Below are positions 5,514 through 12,735 of a stretch of DNA of 12,856 bases, piece after piece; the stretch's first letter is position 1; each line of letters opens with the position of its first letter. Source of the stretch: an uncultured Acidimicrobiia bacterium (GTDB lineage: Bacteria; Actinomycetota; Acidimicrobiia; Spongiisociales; Spongiisociaceae); contig CALCCX010000338.1 in the NCBI GenBank assembly GCA_937900165.1, positions 1-12,856 on the forward strand, in the 5' to 3' direction. A program made the translations under genes and the position numbers. The notes beneath the pieces are model-generated. The model did not search any database. It was not told the DNA's origin and saw only the letters and a program-made list of their open reading frames with translations.

Positions 5514-8135
5514 TCAGGCTTTGGCATCCGCCAGATTCGTGGCAGTCACAAGGTCGACCCTCAGCGGGACCGACAGGTCTGCGACGCCCTCCATGATCTG
5601 CACGGTGAGCCGCTTGGCCTCCTCCAGCTCCTCTCGGGGTGCCTCCAACACGAGCTCGTCGTGCACCTGCAACAACATCGTGGTCTTCAGACCGGCCAGT
5701 TCCTGATCGAGCCTGATCATGGCCAACTTGATGATGTCGGCGGCCGAGCCCTGCACGGGGGCGTTGAGAGCCATGCGCTCACCCATTTGCCGAATCCGAA
5801 AATTGTCTGATTTCAGCTCCGGCAGATATCGCCGGCGGCCGAAGATGGTCGTCGTGTAACCGTCCTTCCTGGCATCCGAAACGATCGTGCGCATGAATTC
5901 ACGTACGTTGGGGAACTGCTCGAAATACTGGTCCATGTGTTCCTGGGCTTCCTCCCGAGAGATCTCCAGCCGCTCTGCCAGCCCAAATGCTTCCATCCCG
6001 TACAAGAGCCCGAAGTTGATCACCTTGGCCCTCCGGCGCATTTCGGTGGTCACCAGTTCCGGTTCAAACCCGAACACCCGAGCTGCTGTGGCCGTGTGCA
6101 CGTCTGTCTCGTCTCCCCCAAACGCCTCCAGCAGGCCAGGGTCTTGGCTGAGGTGGGCCAAGATTCTCAGCTCGATCTGGGAATAATCCGCAACTACGAA
6201 TGTCCAGGTGGGCTCGGCGACGAAAGCTCGCCGGATGGTCCGGCCGGTCTCCGAGCGAACCGGGATGGTCTGCATATTCGGATGGTCGGACGACAAACGC
6301 CCGGTCGCCGCCGCGATCTGATTGAAGGTCGCGTGGATTCGACCGTCGTGTTCGATCAAGGGCAGATAGCCATCCACGTAGGTGCCGCGCAGTTTTTCGA
6401 GTTCACGGTACTTGAGAAGTGAACCCACGATCGGATGTGCATCGGCGAGTTTCGACAGCACCGAGGCGTCGGTTGATGGAGCACCCTTGGTCGTTTTCTT
6501 GAGGACGGGGAGACCGAGGTCTTCAAACAGCACTTTGCGGAGCTGAAGGGTGGAGTTCACGTTGAACGGCTCACCGGCCGCGGAATGGATTTCGGCCTCC
6601 AGCAACGCCAACTGGTCACGTAAAGAAGCACCCAAATCGACGAGATATTCCCGATCTACCAGGATGCCCGCCCGTTCCATTCGCGCCAGGACCCCGACGA
6701 GCGGAATCTCAAAATCGTCGTAGAGTATTCTGACTCCCCGCTCGTCCATGAGCGTTTCCAGGGGCTCTCGTAAGCGAGCCGTGGCTACTGCCCGCCTAGC
6801 AGCCAGGTCGAGGTCGGGCCCACCGCCAAAATCGAGAGTCCCTTGGGAACGCTCGTCATCGTCTTCATCGGCCGACGAAAGCTCAATCGACAGAATCCGT
6901 TCTGCGACGTCTTCGAGCGCATGGGAACGAGAAGCCGGGTCGATCACATAGTTCGCCAGAGCCGGATCGAATACGAGGCCGGAAACTTCGTATCCGAGGT
7001 CGAAGAGGTCAGAAATCAGATCTTTGGCATGATCTGCGGCGATCGCCACCGTAGGATCCGCCAACGCGGCCCGCAATGGTTCGAGACGATCCGCCGGGAC
7101 AAACGCCGCCTCTTGGTCGGTCAACACGACCATCAGCCCAACCAGGCGACCCCCGTCTCGAACTGGTTCGACGACCAACCCGGACCCTGATAAGGCCTCG
7201 ATCTCCGAATCCGCACTCAGCGACCGGATCTCAACGTCGATTTCTTCCACCTCGCTGGCCGCCACGCCCCCGTCCAGGTCTACGAGCCGTTGCCAAAGAG
7301 AATGAAATTCGAGGGAGTCGAACAGGTCTTTGGTCGCCTGACGGTCAGGAACTGTTCGGTGGAAATCCTCGAGATCAATATCCAGTTCGACATCGTCGAC
7401 CAGGCGCATCAATCGCCGGTTGAGGAACACCTGATCTCGGGATACGGCAAGATTGTCCCGCAACTTCGGAGTCTGTTCATCGAGATGTTCATAGATGCTC
7501 TCGAGGGTTCCGTAACCCGCGATCAGCCTCGCAGCAGTTTTCTCTCCGACCCCAGGCACACCTGGCAGATTGTCCGAATTGTCTCCCCGCAAAGCAGCGT
7601 ATTCGTTGTACTGATCTGGCCGAATCCCGTACTTATCGGTTATCCAAGCCTCGTCAGCGACGACGATGTCGGAGATTCCTCGCCGTGTGTAGACGACTTT
7701 GATCGTCTCATCGACCAGTTGGAAACTGTCCCGGTCTCCGGTCACAACCAATACGTCCCAGCCGGCACCTGCTGCATGGCGAGCGAGTGTTGCAATCAGA
7801 TCGTCCGCTTCAAAGCCTTCCTTGGCGAATTGGGGAATCTGAAGGGTCTCGGCCACCTTTTTGATCAGAGGAACCTGGCTGTTGAAGTTGTCTGGTGAGG
7901 CAGCTCTCTGGGCTTTGTATTCGGGATACTCCTGCGTCCTGAACGTTGCCCTGCCGACATCCCAGGCCACGACCAACCCGTCTGGCGCGTGATCATCGAG
8001 CAATTTGATGAGCATCGACGTAAACCCGTAGACGGCATTGGTGACCTGGCCCGACTCGGTCGCAAGGTCTTCTGGGAGCGCGTAGAACGCTCGATAGGCG
8101 AGGCTGTGTCCATCGAGGAGGGCAAGAGTCGGCAT
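5514..8135 (-). CDS. polA: DNA polymerase I, proofreading residues absent
   Basis: The 873-residue enzyme fills gaps and removes primers in replication and repair. The N-terminal 5' nuclease domain (about 1-290) has LLDGHSLAYRAFYAL (6-20), EADDLIATLA (109-118), VVTGDRDSFQLVD (130-142) and LRGDNSDNLPGVPGVGEKTA (182-201). The central 3'-5' exonuclease-like domain (about 300-460) lacks the DxE metal-binding motif; the expected site reads LVVEPV, so proofreading is probably lost. The polymerase domain has motif A VVADYSQIELR (647-657, D650), motif B RRAKVINFGLLYG (701-713, with F708 at the ddNTP-discrimination position) and motif C LQVHDELVLEAP (822-833, H825 D826 E827). I start at ATG 8135 because MPTLALLDGH matches typical actinobacterial PolA N-termini and a -10 box lies six bases upstream. 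The frame also has an ATG at 8201 (22 extra residues). Confidence 0.96.
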   Translation of the reverse strand: MPTLALLDGHSLAYRAFYALPEDLATESGQVTNAVYGFTSMLIKLLDDHAPDGLVVAWDVGRATFRTQEYPEYKAQRAASPDNFNSQVPLIKKVAETLQIPQFAKEGFEADDLIATLARHAAGAGWDVLVVTGDRDSFQLVDETIKVVYTRRGISDIVVADEAWITDKYGIRPDQYNEYAALRGDNSDNLPGVPGVGEKTAARLIAGYGTLESIYEHLDEQTPKLRDNLAVSRDQVFLNRRLMRLVDDVELDIDLEDFHRTVPDRQATKDLFDSLEFHSLWQRLVDLDGGVAASEVEEIDVEIRSLSADSEIEALSGSGLVVEPVRDGGRLVGLMVVLTDQEAAFVPADRLEPLRAALADPTVAIAADHAKDLISDLFDLGYEVSGLVFDPALANYVIDPASRSHALEDVAERILSIELSSADEDDDERSQGTLDFGGGPDLDLAARRAVATARLREPLETLMDERGVRILYDDFEIPLVGVLARMERAGILVDREYLVDLGASLRDQLALLEAEIHSAAGEPFNVNSTLQLRKVLFEDLGLPVLKKTTKGAPSTDASVLSKLADAHPIVGSLLKYRELEKLRGTYVDGYLPLIEHDGRIHATFNQIAAATGRLSSDHPNMQTIPVRSETGRTIRRAFVAEPTWTFVVADYSQIELRILAHLSQDPGLLEAFGGDETDVHTATAARVFGFEPELVTTEMRRRAKVINFGLLYGMEAFGLAERLEISREEAQEHMDQYFEQFPNVREFMRTIVSDARKDGYTTTIFGRRRYLPELKSDNFRIRQMGERMALNAPVQGSAADIIKLAMIRLDQELAGLKTTMLLQVHDELVLEAPREELEEAKRLTVQIMEGVADLSVPLRVDLVTATNLADAKA

Positions 8136-8141
8136 GGGGCG

Positions 8142-8147
8142 ATGATA
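8142..8147 (-). promoter_or_regulatory. -10 box of a probable leaderless polA promoter
   Basis: TATCAT on the minus strand matches TATAAT in five of six positions. It ends exactly six bases before ATG 8135, which puts +1 at or beside the A of the start codon. No Shine-Dalgarno precedes this ATG. Leaderless transcripts are common in actinobacteria. The -35 region is weak. Confidence 0.45.
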
Positions 8148-8192
8148 GAGAGGCCGGTCGGTAGATAAGCTGTGGTTCGCTTGTCGCTCGCT

Positions 8193-8213
8193 GTCCGCCA
8201 TCCGCCGTCCGCC
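8193..8213. repeat. 7-bp triplicate upstream of polA
   Basis: Three adjacent 7-mers read GTCCGCC, ATCCGCC and GTCCGCC. They lie about 46-66 bases upstream of the polA -10 box and overlap the alternative upstream ATG at 8201. This may be simple slippage or a weak operator; nothing else supports a function. Confidence 0.5.
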
Positions 8214-8247
8214 TGGCGATTGTGGAGGTCATGCGGGCTCGACCAGG

Positions 8248-8275
8248 CTGATCGGCCGACGGGCGGCGTTAACAT
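8248..8275 (+). promoter_or_regulatory. Candidate promoter of tRNA-Leu
   Basis: A weak -35 CTGATC (8248-8253, three of six matches to TTGACA) and a -10 TAACAT (8270-8275) are 16 bases apart. The -10 ends 11 bases before the mature tRNA 5' end, which leaves room for a short RNase P leader. It would form the right arm of a divergent region with the polA promoter. Confidence 0.35.
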
Positions 8276-8286
8276 CTACGATCAGC

Positions 8287-8369
8287 GCCGGGATGGCGGA
8301 ATTGGTAGACGCGCCGGACTCAAAATCCGGTGAGCTTTGCTCGTGTGGGTTCGAGTCCCACTCCCGGTA
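8287..8369 (+). tRNA. tRNA-Leu (anticodon CAA)
   Basis: This is a class II cloverleaf of 83 nt. The acceptor stem GCCGGGA (8287-8293) pairs with TCCCGGT (8362-8368), closed by a G:U pair at 1:72; the discriminator is A8369. The anticodon stem CCGGA/TCCGG encloses CTCAAAA, giving anticodon CAA, which reads UUG. The long variable arm forms GAGC-TTT-GCTC, and the T arm is GTGGG-TTCGAGT-CCCAC. The following bases are CCT, so the 3' CCA is not fully encoded and must be added. No T-rich terminator is visible just downstream. Confidence 0.96.
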
Positions 8370-8504
8370 CCTGTGCTCAAACCGGTTCGGGTCAACCAGC
8401 CGTTTGCAACACGGAGTGGAAAATTGCGATCGGCTGGTCAGTCAAAGGACTGTCGCCATCTGGACATTCGCCCCTGACTTCGGCCCATAGACCCGCCGCA
8501 AGGG

Positions 8505-8510
8505 TATCTT
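8505..8510 (+). promoter_or_regulatory. Candidate -10 box for the lipoprotein operon
   Basis: TATCTT fits TANNNT and ends eight bases before ATG 8519, so the transcript would be leaderless or nearly so. No Shine-Dalgarno lies at normal spacing; an AGGG at 8501-8504 is too far upstream. The -35 is not recognisable. The 149 nt between the tRNA and this gene hold nothing else that I can identify. Confidence 0.35.
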
Positions 8511-8518
8511 TGGTCCAG

Positions 8519-9913
8519 ATGATTAGAGCAAGGGGTCTGCTGGGGATCATCGCTGCGCTGGCGCTGATCAGTGCGGCATGCGGAAGCCCGGATGACGCGT
8601 CCACGTCTACGGCTGCCGACCGACCGGCGGCCGAAACGCAGCCGGCGGTGCCCGCCGACGCCCCCACCACCTCCCAGGCCGACTTAGCCGAAGCGACGAA
8701 CCCGGCCGTCGCAGCGGTTTGTCCTTCGTCGGCCGGAGCTGTCGACACTGCGTTCACGAATGAAGTTTCCGCGGTGGCCACGACGCTGCTGGAGCGCGAG
8801 GACGGCCTGGTCGTGCAGGCAGTGCAATACCCCCATCCCGATTATTCGGGCAAACCATGGTCACAATGGGGCCAAGGCACGATCTTGCCGGACGGAAGGT
8901 ATTTCTCCGCGATCGGCGACTCCCTGGCCAGGGACGGCAACTCTTTTGTGTACGAATATGACCCCCAAAGCGCGACACTGGTTCAGATCGCGGATCTCCT
9001 GTCATTGGTCGACAACCAGCCAGGCGCGTGGGGTTACGGCAAGGTCCACGGGCAATTGGTCCAAGGCAGCTGCGGCCAGATCTATTTTTCGTCCTACTGG
9101 GGAAGCCGTCGAAATATCGAATTCGCAGACGGCTACCGGGGAGACATCCTTTTCGAAATCGACCCGGCTGGGCGCCAGATCGGCGCGCTCGACGTGATCC
9201 TGGACGGGTATGGCGTCCCGTCATTGTCAGGCACCTCCGAAGCCGGGCTTCTCTACATGGAGGCGGTCGACCCACTCATCCCTGACACGAACCAGGGAAG
9301 CTTCATCGCCTACGACACCGCCAGCGGCGAGATCGTCTTCGAGGACGACCGAGTCGATCACACCGGGTTCCGCTGGGTGGCAGTAGACGACTCTGGCAGG
9401 GCCTACTACTCGATCGCCGATAGTGGCCTGGCCCTGTACGACCCGGCCACCAACACTTCCACCGACCTCGATGTCGAGTTGCCTGGCGAGTTCCTTCGAT
9501 CCGCCACAGTGCCTGGCCCCGACGGCACCATTTATGCGGTGACCCGCCGGCCTGCCGAATTCTTCGCGCTCAAGAGTGACGGATCGCTGACCGAGCTCGG
9601 ACCAGCCAGGGGCTACACGACCTCGATGGCCCTCAGCCCAGATGGCTCAGTCTTCTACTACGTCCCTGATGCCCACGGTGGCGCCTGGGAGGCGGGTACG
9701 CCGTTGATCGCCGTAGACACCACAACCGGCGACGAAACCGTATTGGTGGAACTCAACCCACTCGCCCTCGACGAATTCGGCATCAATCTCGGCGGCACCT
9801 ACAACATCACCCTCGACCCGACCGGACGGACCCTGTACATCGGAATGAACTCGGGCACCGCCGAGGAGGACGCTTTCGGCGAGGTCATCCTCGTCATTGT
9901 GACCCTCCCGTGA
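8519..9913 (+). CDS. Predicted secreted beta-propeller lipoprotein of unknown function
   Basis: This 464-residue protein has a signal peptide with basic residues at 3 and 5, a hydrophobic stretch (7-19) and a lipobox-like SAAC ending in Cys21, so it is probably a membrane-anchored lipoprotein. Residues 22-65 form an Ala/Thr/Pro/Asp linker. From about 95 to the end, short beta-blade-like units recur, for example GDILFEIDPAGRQIGALD (208-225), GSFIAYDTASGEIVFED (260-276), SGLALYDPATNTSTDLD (302-318) and ALSPDGSVFYYVP (371-383). This is a WD40/PQQ/SMP-30-like propeller pattern. WGYGKVHGQL (171-180) is another eye-catching segment. Cys68 and Cys185 could form a disulfide. I cannot assign an enzyme activity. 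The reading frame continues upstream through the tRNA, but ATG 8519 gives the signal peptide. Its stop overlaps the next gene's start, so the two are probably made together. Confidence 0.8.
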   Translation: MIRARGLLGIIAALALISAACGSPDDASTSTAADRPAAETQPAVPADAPTTSQADLAEATNPAVAAVCPSSAGAVDTAFTNEVSAVATTLLEREDGLVVQAVQYPHPDYSGKPWSQWGQGTILPDGRYFSAIGDSLARDGNSFVYEYDPQSATLVQIADLLSLVDNQPGAWGYGKVHGQLVQGSCGQIYFSSYWGSRRNIEFADGYRGDILFEIDPAGRQIGALDVILDGYGVPSLSGTSEAGLLYMEAVDPLIPDTNQGSFIAYDTASGEIVFEDDRVDHTGFRWVAVDDSGRAYYSIADSGLALYDPATNTSTDLDVELPGEFLRSATVPGPDGTIYAVTRRPAEFFALKSDGSLTELGPARGYTTSMALSPDGSVFYYVPDAHGGAWEAGTPLIAVDTTTGDETVLVELNPLALDEFGINLGGTYNITLDPTGRTLYIGMNSGTAEEDAFGEVILVIVTLP

Positions 9914-11646
9914 ACAGGCCAAGGGTCGTCGTCGCGGGCCTCGTCCTTGCGATCGTGACCGCGGCTTGCACCAGTGGTGCTCCAGAGGGGAACGAGTCGC
10001 CCGATCCGCCGACAGGAGAAACGATCGGCACCGATTCGGCTGACTCAACCGAACAAACGCGACCGGAAGATCAAACCCCAACGACGAGTTCAGGGATACA
10101 GATCGCAAGTCCCGGTGGGCTCATCTGCTGGACGGCCGAGCGGCAAGCCGGCGCCGATGGAATCGTATTGGCGGAAATGACCGAGACCTACGGGCTGATC
10201 GAACCGCTGACGGGCATGTATGGCCATGCTGCGGGGTGGGGTGACCTCAACGGCGATCTCATCCCCGACCTCGTATTCGGGACCTTCGCCGACAAGCCTT
10301 TGGAAAAGTATCAGGTCAGGGGCGCAACCGAACCCAAGCCGGACACACTCTTCCTGGGTGGGATCCCGCTCGCTGCTACTCAAGACCTCGCCGGCGCATT
10401 TGGGCGAACCAGTGGGATAGCGATGGTCGACCTGGACAACGACGGGGACCTCGACGTCGTGATGTCGCGCAACGTCAAGGACAAGGAACGCGGTGATCTC
10501 GGATCGGCCGTGTACCGCAACGAAGCCGGGACCCTCAGCCTGACCGAGGCCGGGATCGACCCGAACCTGAGCGGGCGGTCGATCGGCGTGCTCGACTACG
10601 ACAGGGACGGCCTGGCAGACCTTTTGATCCTCGAAGATCGTTATGAGGGTGGGAACAGTCGCCTGTATCGCAACCTGGGCGAACTGCGATTCGAGGACAC
10701 CACCACCGCCGCAGGCCTCCCGGACGGGATTGATGGACTGGGGATCGCGACCGGCGATGTCGACGGAGATGGGATCACCGACGTTTTCATCGCCGGTTCC
10801 AATCGTTTGTTCCTCGGCACCGGCTCCGGGTTTGCCGAAGCCGTGCTCCCAGTCCTCGAATGGCAGCCGATCGGCGACGAAGACGACGTTGCAGGCGCCG
10901 CGTTCGCAGACATCGATCTGGACGGTCGCCTCGATCTGGTCGTAGGCCAGCACTACAACAGCACGGTTGCACCGCGCGACGAGGCCATCCCGGTTCGCCT
11001 GTACCTCAATCGCACTGAACGGGCCGGTGAACCCAGGTTTGAGGACGTGACCCAGGCGGCCGGGTTGACTCCCCTACCGACCAAGGCCCCCCACGTCGAG
11101 CTGGCAGACTTCGACAACGACGGCTTGCTGGATATCCTGACCTCGGCGTCCGCCGGCGACGGCTCGGCCCCGGCGATCTTCCGCGGAACCGGGATCGTCG
11201 ACGGGATTCCCCGATTCGAAACCCCAATCGGATTGGGCTCAGACCAGTACTGGACCACCGCACCGACTGTCGACATCAATCGGGATGGTCGGCTCGACGT
11301 CCTGGCGGTCGAATGGTTCTCAACCTCGCCAAGCCTGATGTTTGTCAACGAGAGCGCATCTGGCAACTGGCTTTCGGTTTCGGTGGGAGAGGGGTTCGAC
11401 AGCGGAGTCGGCACCTCGGTACGCATCTACGAGCCGGGCAGGGCAGGGGACCCAACCGCCTTGTTGGGCTACCGTGAGATCACGGCCACAGTGGGCTATA
11501 CCGCCGGAACAGAATTGATCGCTCATTTCGGCCTTGGTGAGCGCACCTCGGCAGACGTTGTCATCACCGCTCCGGACGGCTCGACAGCCACGTTGAGCGA
11601 CGTAGCCGCCAATGCTCACGTCCGATACCCGGACGGATGCGGATAG
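9910..11646 (+). CDS. FG-GAP/VCBS repeat lipoprotein with C-terminal ASPIC/UnbV domain
   Basis: The 578-residue protein starts at GTG 9910, overlapping the previous stop as GTGA (translational coupling). The signal peptide VVVAGLVLAIVTAAC ends in lipobox Cys20, followed by an acidic Thr/Ser/Pro linker (21-65). Seven calcium-loop motifs of the DxDxDGxxD type lie at 112-120, 174-182, 229-237, 283-291, 334-342, 400-408 and 455-463; the first is degenerate. They indicate an integrin-like seven-bladed FG-GAP propeller. Residues about 485-575 match the ASPIC/UnbV style, with NWLSVSVG, TVGYTAGTELIAHFGLG and APDGSTATLSDV. Cys73 and Cys577 flank the propeller and might clamp it. This family is related to CRTAC1-like proteins; its molecular role in bacteria is poorly known, but surface binding or adhesion is a reasonable inference. 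It converges with trpA, with only seven bases between the stops. Confidence 0.88.
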   Translation: MNRPRVVVAGLVLAIVTAACTSGAPEGNESPDPPTGETIGTDSADSTEQTRPEDQTPTTSSGIQIASPGGLICWTAERQAGADGIVLAEMTETYGLIEPLTGMYGHAAGWGDLNGDLIPDLVFGTFADKPLEKYQVRGATEPKPDTLFLGGIPLAATQDLAGAFGRTSGIAMVDLDNDGDLDVVMSRNVKDKERGDLGSAVYRNEAGTLSLTEAGIDPNLSGRSIGVLDYDRDGLADLLILEDRYEGGNSRLYRNLGELRFEDTTTAAGLPDGIDGLGIATGDVDGDGITDVFIAGSNRLFLGTGSGFAEAVLPVLEWQPIGDEDDVAGAAFADIDLDGRLDLVVGQHYNSTVAPRDEAIPVRLYLNRTERAGEPRFEDVTQAAGLTPLPTKAPHVELADFDNDGLLDILTSASAGDGSAPAIFRGTGIVDGIPRFETPIGLGSDQYWTTAPTVDINRDGRLDVLAVEWFSTSPSLMFVNESASGNWLSVSVGEGFDSGVGTSVRIYEPGRAGDPTALLGYREITATVGYTAGTELIAHFGLGERTSADVVITAPDGSTATLSDVAANAHVRYPDGCG

Positions 11647-11653
11647 CTTCAGG

Positions 11654-12454
11654 CTAGGCCAGCGCAGCGGAAATTTCCGCAACTGCCGATCTGAGCGCGG
11701 CAGCCGCGTCCGTTGGAGACTCGGCTTCCAGAACCCTGCGGACCATTGCAGAACCGACAATCACACCGTCCGCATTGTCTGCAACACCCAAGGCCTGATC
11801 TGGTGTGCTGATACCGACGCCCATCACCAGCGGGAGGTCGGTGCGGGCGCGAATCCTCTCGGCCAGCTCGGCTGGGCGGTTCGTCGACGCCTCCCGCTCG
11901 CCGGTGACACCCATCTCGGCCACTCCGTAGATGAACACCGGCTCCGCGGCGAAGATTTTGTCGAGGCGCGAATCCGGTGTGGTCGGAGCTGCGAACAAGA
12001 CGAAACCGAGGCCGACGGCACTAGCTGCATCACGCAGCGGGCCGGTTTCTTCGAGTGGAATGTCTGCGACGATAAGCGCCGAAGCACCCGCCTCTACACA
12101 CCGTTTGGTGAATTCTTCCTCGCCCATTCGAAACACTGGGTTGGCATATGACATGACGATGGTTGGTTTGTCGGTCCTGGCGGTCACTCGTTCGACAACG
12201 TCGAACCCGGCTTCGAGTGTCATGCCGAGGTCCAGGGCCAGGCGCCCACCTGCCTGGATCGTGGGTCCGTCCATGAGCGGATCGCTGTAGGGGATGCCGA
12301 TCTCGAAAGCGTCCGCTCCGCCATCGGCCATTGCCTCGAACATTTCGACGGTGTGACCGGGATCCGGCAGGCCCGCTGTCATGTATGGCAGAAAGGCAGT
12401 GCGCCCTTCGTCGCGGACCTTGCTGAAGAGGAGATCGAGGGCGGCGCGGCTCAT
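11654..12454 (-). CDS. trpA: Tryptophan synthase alpha chain
   Basis: TrpA cleaves indole-3-glycerol phosphate to indole and glyceraldehyde 3-phosphate; indole then tunnels to TrpB. The 266-residue TIM barrel has the usual length. The catalytic Glu and Asp lie in FEIGIPYSDPLMDGP (50-64; E51 and D62, equivalent to E49 and D60 of enterobacterial TrpA). YMTAGLPDP (24-32), SYANPVFRMG, the loop GVAEMGVTGER and the phosphate-binding GVGISTPDQA are also present. The start ATG overlaps the trpB stop (ATGA), and AGAAGGT sits just upstream, so it is translationally coupled to trpB. No terminator is visible between trpA and the convergent lipoprotein gene. Confidence 0.97.
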   Translation of the reverse strand: MSRAALDLLFSKVRDEGRTAFLPYMTAGLPDPGHTVEMFEAMADGGADAFEIGIPYSDPLMDGPTIQAGGRLALDLGMTLEAGFDVVERVTARTDKPTIVMSYANPVFRMGEEEFTKRCVEAGASALIVADIPLEETGPLRDAASAVGLGFVLFAAPTTPDSRLDKIFAAEPVFIYGVAEMGVTGEREASTNRPAELAERIRARTDLPLVMGVGISTPDQALGVADNADGVIVGSAMVRRVLEAESPTDAAAALRSAVAEISAALA

Positions 12455-12669
12455 CCGACCTTCTCAGCGATCATCTCGACGTCCTTGTCGCCCCGCCCTG
12501 ACAGGCAGAGCAGGACCCGCTTACCAGAAAGAGACGCGGCTTCCTTGGCGATCCAAGCGACACCGTGGGCAGACTCGAGTGCGGGGATTATGCCCTCGGT
12601 TCTGGCCAGCAGCTCGACCGCGTCGAGAGCCTCATCGTCGGTGATCGATTCGTAGCGAGCCAAACCGGT
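12451..12669 (-). CDS. trpB: Tryptophan synthase beta chain, C-terminal fragment
   Basis: Only about the last 72 residues are present. They include TDDEALDAVELLARTEGIIP and the following LESAHGVAW, and the glycine-rich LSGRGDKDVEMI near the C-terminus, all characteristic of TrpB, the PLP enzyme that joins indole to serine. The upstream end is cut by adapter at 12670: the codons further upstream (MLFRS) are adapter-derived and do not belong to the protein. The stop overlaps the trpA start by four bases. The gene itself is most likely intact in the organism. Confidence 0.95.
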   Translation of the reverse strand, partial: TGLARYESITDDEALDAVELLARTEGIIPALESAHGVAWIAKEAASLSGKRVLLCLSGRGDKDVEMIAEKVG

Positions 12670-12735
12670 AGATCGGAAGAGCACACGTCTGAACTCCAGT
12701 CACACTGATATATCTCGTATGCCGTCTTCTGCTTG
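12670..12735 (+). other. Illumina TruSeq adapter with index (assembly artefact)
   Basis: The TruSeq adapter stem beginning AGATCGGAAGAGC occupies 12670-12703. Index bases ACTGATAT follow (12704-12711; TruSeq index 25 from memory), then the flow-cell part ending in TCTTCTGCTTG (to 12735). Genomic sequence ends at 12669. Positions 12670-12710 are the exact reverse complement of 1-41. Confidence 0.98.

Noticed and set aside
8287..8518. tRNA-Leu as an integration site for a genomic island holding the lipoprotein genes
   Set aside because: No integrase and no second copy of the tRNA 3' end were found downstream; adjacent trpBA is housekeeping.
1..12710. Perfect 41-bp inverted repeats at the ends, resembling transposon or linear-plasmid termini
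   Set aside because: Both copies are the same Illumina indexed adapter; there is no transposase or replication gene.
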